This document shows, piece by piece, positions 58,442-64,000 of a stretch of 64,000 nt of DNA. Positions within the stretch are counted from its first letter, which is position 1. Every line of letters starts with the position of its first letter. The notes under the pieces are model-generated. The model was not told the DNA's origin. It was given only the letters and a program-made list of their open reading frames with translations, and made no database searches. Both the position numbers and the translations under genes were made by a program. This stretch comes from Lactarius indigo (lineage: Eukaryota; Basidiomycota; Agaricomycetes; Russulales; Russulaceae). The stretch is taken from assembly GCA_025766275.1 (NCBI GenBank), contig JAFKAC010000014.1, positions 930,001-994,000 of the forward strand, read 5' to 3'.

Positions 58442-59731
58442 TCAAAGTTCGTCGTGAATACTCTCCAGGTGGGGTGTCTCGCTTGTTAAAGCAGCAGTGA
58501 GGGTGGAGGAGAGGCCGGATCCGACTGCACCCAGGAGGTCGGCCGTTGCGTGAGGATCGTCTGACGCGCTGGTCCCTGCTGCGCTGGCAACTTGAGATGC
58601 CAGGGCGGTCGCCACAGACGCGACAACCGACGAAGCGATCGTCGCCACGCTATCTGTTGCACTCGTGGCCGCTTTCTCCATCCCGACGACTCCGTCGGCG
58701 ACCAGTCGCGAATCGCCCGTGGGTAAGAAACGGGTCCACCAAAAGGCGATGCGCAGGCCACGATCGACGATGCGTTGTTTGAGAATAAAGAGAATCACAA
58801 GCGCGAAGAATATGAGGGCCGCGAATATCAGTAGCCGGTCCAGCCAGTCTGCCTTCTCGAGCGCGGTGACGAGCTGCCTCGAAGTGCCGAGCAGGCCGGT
58901 GAGCATGTCCTGAGTGGACGACGTGGCTTTGAGTGTGGCGGTAGATCCCTCTGGGATTTACACACACACGCGCGGGTCGGTCAAGTCAGGCGGCCAAAAT
59001 TTTTATGAGAACGACGACGTTTAGGGAGGCGAGGCACTTACCGAGCATCTGGGTGGACAAGACGGACCGCTCGAGCTCGTTCTGCATCAGTGCCATCGTC
59101 CTTCGGAGGGCATCCGTGACGTCCGCCTGCGTTTTCATCACCGCGTCCTCTCTGTGATCGAATGAGCGAATCTCCAGAGAGCCACGTCGACTACATACGT
59201 AGATTTCCCTCCAGCAGGGACCTTCGTTTGCTTCAATACCGACGAGCGCAGCAGCTCCTCCCGATTTGAAGACGCCTTGGAGTCGATAGCTCGTTTCGAG
59301 GCAAGCAAAGCCGACCGCATATCTTTTCTCAGTCTAGAGGGAGCCTGTTGAGACGCCAGCTAATGAGACAAAATCCAGAAACTCCACCGTACTGGGAAAG
59401 GTCCATTCGAAAGCCCTCGACTATACCGCGGAGGTCTCTCCGACTGCGCTCACTACGCTGCATGTCGACGGATTCGTCTAGGGACTACTGGCGGAACCCT
59501 TTTAGTACGCATACACGCAGGGGTTTTCCCGTGTATCCTCACCTCAATGAGGCGCATTACCGCCTCCAAGTCCTCGCGAAGCTCTGCGGCGTACTGCTGT
59601 TGTGTTGCGAGCGACTCCGTGCAGTCACGTAAGCGGGGTATCTGGAAGTCGCGCAGGTCGTTCTGGCGTCGCTGGATGGACGCAATGGAAGCACTGGTAG
59701 CATCGTCGAACGTGGGGGGCAATGGCGGCAT
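58442..59731 (-). CDS. Sec20-type SNARE protein (5 exons, 335 aa)
   Basis: A Q-SNARE of the ER acting in retrograde Golgi-to-ER vesicle fusion. Exons (minus): 59543-59731, 59393-59457, 59199-59333, 59042-59151, 58442-58950; total 1008 nt in frame. The chosen ATG (59731) gives MPPLPPTFDD; an upstream frame extension lacks a conserved start. The N-terminal half is helical (IQRRQNDLRDFQIPRLRDC). Exons 4-5 carry the Sec20 core: DALRRTMALMQNELERSVLSTQML, STATLKATSSTQDM and LLGTSRQLVTALEKADWLDR. A single membrane span follows (LLIFAALIFFALVILFIL) with a short basic stretch. The lumenal tail of about 110 residues is Ala/Ser/Thr-rich. Fungal Sec20 often ends in an ER-retrieval HDEL; this protein ends IHDEL, consistent with that. 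Confidence 0.87.
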
Positions 59732-60506
59732 AATGGTGGGCAGTGAGAGAGCTGTTACAGGGAGCCACGCCACGCCGCACTTATAATGCTGACTAATCCG
59801 TATCGTGTCTTTGCGACTCAGGCTTCAGCGGAAGTATTGCTATGAGATGCCATGTCATCGAGTCATCTGTCGACGCTGTCCACATTATTTGCCAGTGATC
59901 ACTTGATGTTCACGGTCCTGTTCCGCACCATCATGTAGAATTAGACTTGGATCAATATATTCCTTGTCAAATTCTTTTGTTTTTGCTTTTTTTCGTTTTT
60001 TTTTTTGGTTTTACAAATTTTATGGGCGACAGTGATCAGATAAACTCTTCGTAAGAAAATTGTTGGGGGGAGATGGGGTCAAGACACGAACACGAGAAAG
60101 AGAAAGGTATAGTACAAAGAGAATGAGGGGGGTTACAAGATACGATTCACGTCTTCGGTAAATTGAACGATAAATTAGCACAGGCACACGAATATGCTAT
60201 CGGAACATCGTTGGTACTGCTCCTGGTTGAACAAACCAGGAGTAGTAGCAACGATCTTCAGGTGGCAGAGTCGGACGCGCGGTGCATGAACCACTCCTGG
60301 CTGCTAAATATAGCGGGGTGGCAACGTCAGGAGGTGTCTCACATAGAGAAACCGTCGGGGCATACCTCAAACGCTCCTCCGGACACCTACTTCCACTAGA
60401 TGTCATACTCATGGGACATCTTGCGCGCCAAATGCGGCACCTTTGCGCACTTGTCGCGCCGAAGAAACAGCGCACGCGAATAAGAGCTTGTGGAATAAAG
60501 GATTGG
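59732..60506. other. Duplicated 3' flank of C2H2 copy 1
   Basis: From about 59830 on it matches 62190-62896 (GCCAGTGATNACTTGA, GATCCTGTTCCGC, ATATATT). It includes a T-rich tract (59970-60015) and a hairpin. No gene seen. Confidence 0.6.
60215..60246. repeat. Hairpin in the 3' flank of C2H2 copy 1
   Basis: The stem CTCCTGGTT/AACCAGGAG has a 5-nt loop and partly paired TACT/AGTA ends. It is the paralogous counterpart of 62576-62620. The base pairs differ (GTT/AAC versus GTC/GAC) yet pairing is kept. Confidence 0.75.
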
Positions 60507-61337
60507 TCACTTTACCTGGTCTCCGTGCTGGGACTGTACATGGCGTTTACGATCGTTACTGCGGATGAAAGTCTTCCCGCAGCCACTTTCAGGACACACA
60601 TATGGCCTTTTCCTGTTCGGGTTGTGGGTCTCCTTGTGCGAATTCAGGTTGGACTTCCGGTCAAACACTAGAAAGAAGCATTGAGCATCTATAAAACGAG
60701 AATATTAAAAATTCTACTCACCGCGACTGCAGTCGGGACATGTGTGTTCCACTCTGATGGGACCCGTGTGGCTTTGTTTGGCTGACTCGGACGCAGCGCA
60801 GACGGGGGAATCCGTTGGGTATGGCGGGGGAGGGCTCTGAAAGGCGGTAGGGAGGATATACGGGGACATGCCAACGGGTTGTCGATAGGGTACATCGTCA
60901 GACTGTGCCTCTGCCACATAAACGCCTGGGACGAGGGTCGGGGAGAATTGGGGTCCGGAAGAGTCGAGGAACGAGGAAGGAGTAGAGAAAATGGTGCGCA
61001 TTGGATCAACGGCACGGAGCTGAGAGCCGAAGTCGAGGTGCGCCGGATGGTTGGAGGTAGAATAATTCGTGGAAAAGTAATCCGAGGTGGCGGGGCCCTC
61101 GCTGGACTCTGTCGTGCGTGTAAATTTGGATGGCAAGGCAAGGCCCGGGAGCGGAGTGGAATTGTGAAAGGCGTATGAAAGATCATCTAGTGTCGGAAAT
61201 TGGCTATCCAAATCTGGGTTGTCAAGGAGATCCAAATCTTTGTAGAACGCTTCGAGATGACCCTGAGGGGGGCGGAAGGAAGGCAGAGCCGGATTGACAC
61301 CCTCAAAGGGCAGAAACAACGAGGGATCATCAGACAT
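60507..61337 (-). CDS. C2H2 zinc-finger protein, copy 1 (258 aa)
   Basis: Two exons, 60722-61337 and 60507-60667 (777 nt, in frame); the 54-nt intron is GTGAGT...TCTAG. The N-terminal 190 residues are Pro/Ser-rich and acidic, typical of an activation region. The C-terminus holds two C2H2 fingers: CPDC...LNSHKETH (split by the intron) and CPESGCGKTF...RKRHVQSQH. It ends GDQVK. It is paralogous to the gene at 62897-63716: same exon phase, same finger spacing, same linker HNPNRKRPYVCP versus HNPNRDRPFVCP. Likely a DNA-binding regulator; target unknown. Confidence 0.88.
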
Positions 61338-61503
61338 GGTATGCTATTCAACTGGGAGATAAGATGTAGGTGGTAGATGGTGGTGAGAGAACGAGGGACG
61401 AGGGGAGAAGACAGCGACGACGGGGAGCGGTTATATGGAAATCAGAGTACGAAGTCGCTGCGGTTTGAACTCCGAGGATCTTCAGATCCTAAGCACGTTC
61501 GTA

Positions 61504-61812
61504 TTACATAATAATAGGATCGCATCCGTTGAAGGCGCCGAAGAACGTCACAAGTCGCCATCTTCCTGCACACATTGCACAAGTTGTATCCCACGTACCC
61601 GGATAGAACTCGAATGTCTCCAAAAGGGCGTTATCGCTGCGGGTGAAGAATATAGACATGCCGCGTGTCGACGAAAAACGGCCCCTCTCCTGCTCGATAA
61701 CGCGAGACCTTGTACTACTAGCCCGTCGTCTGGCTTTTTCTCCTGCGCACGAACCCGTTCTTGAACCCGTTGTGACCTGAGCGAGGTGCGAAGATGATGG
61801 GGCCGACGGCAT
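61504..61812 (-). pseudogene. Short F-box fragment next to the C2H2 gene
   Basis: The frame contains NALLETFEFYPG followed by CAMCAGRWRLVTF, a weak match to the F-box LLEIFDFY...HVCRRWRQLVF pattern. A related, more decayed stretch ends the window (63870-64000), and wording near 57960-58010 is similar. These appear to have been copied together with the C2H2 gene. Confidence 0.45.
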
Positions 61813-62442
61813 TCGTACTCCTGTTTGTAGAATTAGTGAGAGGTGGAGGGCTGCGGGCGTACTGGCGCAAAGAACTGGTATGCAATAGCACTAAATAGTA
61901 AATCCATCCATTTTGGGAATTGCGCACGTGCACGACGATGACTGTATCCCGTCATTTCAGCCAAAGGGTACACTGTACTACACACTCACACCGCCTCTCG
62001 CGAGTCCAATACAGGGGTCGTGCTTCTCTAGTAATGTAGATAAAACTCTGGGGCTTCCGTGAAGAGTGCAAGCCACAGCCATGGCTTGGCGGGTAAAACT
62101 CGTAGTCCGAAATGAGACCCCCATCGAATTAGATGGCAGGCGGTGCGCGATGCGTATTTATGTCCCAAACAAAACGGTTCCCCGAGAAAGATGCGAAAGG
62201 ATTACTATGAGGTTCCGTGTCATCTGTCTACATTAGCTGCCAGTGATTACTTGAGGTCTGCGATCCTGTTCCGCCTCCGTCAACGTCGAATGGGATTTGA
62301 ATAAATATATTTCGGGTTCATTTCTTTTTTAACAATTTTTATAGACGGCGACCAGACAAACTTTTTTTAAGGAAAGTGGAGGGGTGTAAGGAGTCAAGAA
62401 ACGAACACCAGAAAGCGAGAGGCGTAGTACGAGAGGAATGAA

Positions 62443-62475
62443 GGGGGGGGGGGGGGGGGGGGGGGTGGGGTGGGG
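62443..62475. repeat. Poly-G run
   Basis: Twenty-three G residues are followed by TGGGGTGGGG. The count may be unreliable in the assembly. It can form a G-quadruplex in principle. Confidence 0.9.
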
Positions 62476-62575
62476 CAAGATACGATTCCTTCGGTAAATT
62501 GGATGGTAACTCAGCACAAGGAAAGGTGCTATCCGATATAACGCGTAGAGAACGAAGCGGGAGGACGACCTACAT

Positions 62576-62620
62576 CGTTGCTACTTCTCCTGGTCGAAAA
62601 GACCAGGAGTAGCAACAACG
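62576..62620. repeat. Hairpin in the 3' flank of C2H2 copy 2
   Basis: CTCCTGGTC, loop GAAAA, GACCAGGAG; the stem extends outward through TTGCTACT/AGTAGCAA with one extra base. The same hairpin, shorter, lies at 60215-60246 beside copy 1 (CTCCTGGTT and AACCAGGAG). Confidence 0.8.
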
Positions 62621-62801
62621 ATCCTAAGGCGGCAGAGCGGGATGTGTCATATGAACCGTCATGGGGCTGCTAATTATAGCGAGCCAGCAATGTCAGGAGA
62701 TGCGTCGAGAAGAGAATCCGCTGGCGACATACCTCCGACATTTCCTCGGAAAGCTTGACCTTCACTTAGACATCATTGCAGCCACAGTCACGGTTCATAT
62801 C

Positions 62802-62834
62802 GCGCCAAGTGTGGTTCCTTTCCACACTTGGCGC
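62802..62834. repeat. Perfect 13-bp hairpin near the C2H2 copy 2 stop
   Basis: GCGCCAAGTGTGG and CCACACTTGGCGC flank a 7-nt loop, about 60 bp beyond the stop codon. The matching place near copy 1 (60420-60456) has only an imperfect version. Confidence 0.85.
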
Positions 62835-62896
62835 ACCGGCAAACAACAGCACACGCGAAAAAAGAGGTTGTGAAAATGGGGGGGAGGGGGGAGTCG

Positions 62897-63716
62897 TCAC
62901 TTTGCCCGGCCTCCGTGCATGGACTCCAGATGACGTTTAAGGTCGTGCTTGCGGGTGAAAGGTTGCCTGCAGTCACTTATAGGGCACACAAATGGCCTAT
63001 CCCTGTTCGGGTTGTGGGTTTCCATGTGTGTCTTCAGGTTGTGCCTCCGCGCCGACCCTAGAAAGAAACGTTGAGCGTCTAAGAAACAAAGAATAAAAGC
63101 TCTACTTACGGTGGCCGCAGTGAGGGCACACGTATTTCTCCCTGACAGGACCCGCGCCGCTTTGGGTGGCTGGTCCGGCGCAGACGGGGGGGTCCACTGA
63201 GTATGGCGGGGGAGGGCCTTGAAAGGCGCCGGAGAGAATGTGGGGAGATATGCCAGCGGGTGGTCGATAGGGCCCATCGTCGGACTGATTGACCACGTAG
63301 ACGTCTGTGAAAAAGGCCGGGGAAAGCTGGTGTCCGAAAGAGTCGAGGTCGAGTAACGCGGACAGATCGGAGAACATGCCGTGCTTGGGATCAACAGCAT
63401 TGAACTGAGAGACGAAGTTGTCAAAGGGCAGCGCCGGATAGCTGGGAGTCGAATTGGTCATGAAAGAGCACTCCGATATGGCGGGGCCGTCGCTGGACTG
63501 CGTCGTGAGTGTAGACTCCGACGGCGAGGCGGGGCCAGGGGGCGGAGTGAAACCACGAAAATTGTGGAAAGGATCATCGGGCGATGTCAGAGATTGGACA
63601 TCCACATCGATGTTGTTGTCAAGTTCTTCGAGGAATTCCTCGAACGATTCGGGCGATGGCGCGAAGCAATGCTGGTCTGCCTCACCACTTTCCGGAGACA
63701 ACCAGAGATCAGACAT
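62897..63716 (-). CDS. C2H2 zinc-finger protein, copy 2 (255 aa)
   Basis: Exons 63110-63716 and 62897-63057 (768 nt, in frame); the intron is 52 nt, GTAAGT...TCTAG. Start MSDLWLSPES. The N-terminus is acidic and Pro/Ser-rich, with blocks shared with copy 1 (QSDDGPYRPPAGISPHIL versus QSDDVPYRQPVGMSPYIL; PPPPYSVDPPVCA versus PPPPYPTDSPVCA). The two fingers are CPHC...LKTHMETH and CPISDCRQPF...LKRHLESMH, ending GGRAK. Both copies point the same way, 2.38 kb apart, as expected of a tandem duplication. Confidence 0.88.
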
Positions 63717-64000
63717 GGTAAGGGTTATTGAGTGCGGGAGATAAGGAGTAGGTGGTAAATGGGATGAGGTGGGGGAGATGAGAGGAGAAGACGCGGTGGC
63801 GGGAAGGATTAAATCAGGTATGAGGCAGCTGCGGAGCCATCTCCTAAGGCCGACACAACAGCTAATTCAGATTACATCATAATAGGATCGCATGCGATGC
63901 GAAGAACATCACGGAATCCCATCGATGACAGTCGTGTACATCGCTACAGAGTATCGACGGCGGCGTGTCGTAAAACGGCCCCTCCTGCCCGATTAGTGGC
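63717..64000. other. Upstream of C2H2 copy 2, with F-box fragment trace
   Basis: 63870-64000 matches 61490-61700 in pieces (ATAATAGGATCGCAT, GAAGAAC, ACGGCCCCTC), showing that the duplication unit runs on to the window end. Confidence 0.55.

Larger units (their letters stand above)
61813..62896. other. Spacer and duplicated 3' flank of C2H2 copy 2
   Basis: No gene. The part from about 62190 matches the flank of copy 1. It holds the poly-G run and two hairpins. Confidence 0.6.

Overview
This window is genomic DNA from a filamentous basidiomycete, most likely an Agaricomycete of the Rhizoctonia/Ceratobasidium type. That lineage is an inference from protein style and from an expanded F-box family; I could not run a search. 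The evidence for a fungus is direct: genes are cut by many 48-80 nt introns with GTRNGT donors, CTRAY-like branch sites and YAG acceptors. There are no operons or ribosome binding sites. I saw no rRNA, tRNA or CRISPR array.

The window is dominated by a dispersed family of F-box-type genes. Clade 1 has seven copies: minus strand at 0.8-2.6, 9.1-17.3, 23.4-25.2, 27.4-29.2 and 30.0-31.8 kb, and plus strand at 48.2-49.9 and 50.5-52.3 kb. By my splice model each is a three-exon gene: a 14-nt first exon (ATG plus 11 nt), a first intron of about 80-250 nt, a short second exon, a 57-58 nt second intron and a long last exon with the F-box and an LRR-like body. Clade 2 has three larger two-exon copies, all minus strand (32.6-34.2, 40.4-42.2, 53.9-55.6 kb). 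There are also decayed copies (36.1-37.8, 57.4-58.0 kb) and short fragments beside the C2H2 genes near 61.5 and 63.9 kb. Flanking sequence was copied along with the genes.

A full-length Ty1/copia retrotransposon (10719-17060, minus strand) has 616-bp LTRs, an AATCG target duplication, a primer site matching part of initiator tRNA-Met, a polypurine tract and a gag-pol frame broken by one stop before RNase H. It lies inside intron 1 of the second F-box gene, about 6 nt from the splice acceptor, so a roughly 250-nt intron has become about 6.6 kb while all exons stay in frame.

Between these lie ordinary genes: a secreted type-B carboxylesterase/lipase (5586-8112, 14 exons, one junction that does not join in frame); an 11-exon LIM-LIM-LIM-RhoGAP protein of the Lrg1 type (17765-22272, 1310 codons plus stop); a four-exon 214-aa protein of unknown function (38150-38948); a seven-exon, 548-aa cysteine/histidine-rich putative DNA-binding protein (45122-47075); a five-exon Sec20-type SNARE protein (58442-59731); and a tandem pair of two-exon C2H2 zinc-finger genes (60507-61337 and 62897-63716). 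A 196-bp MITE with TA target duplications sits at 39710-39905. The remaining sequence is gene-poor spacer holding dispersed repeats, hairpins and a 20-bp minisatellite.
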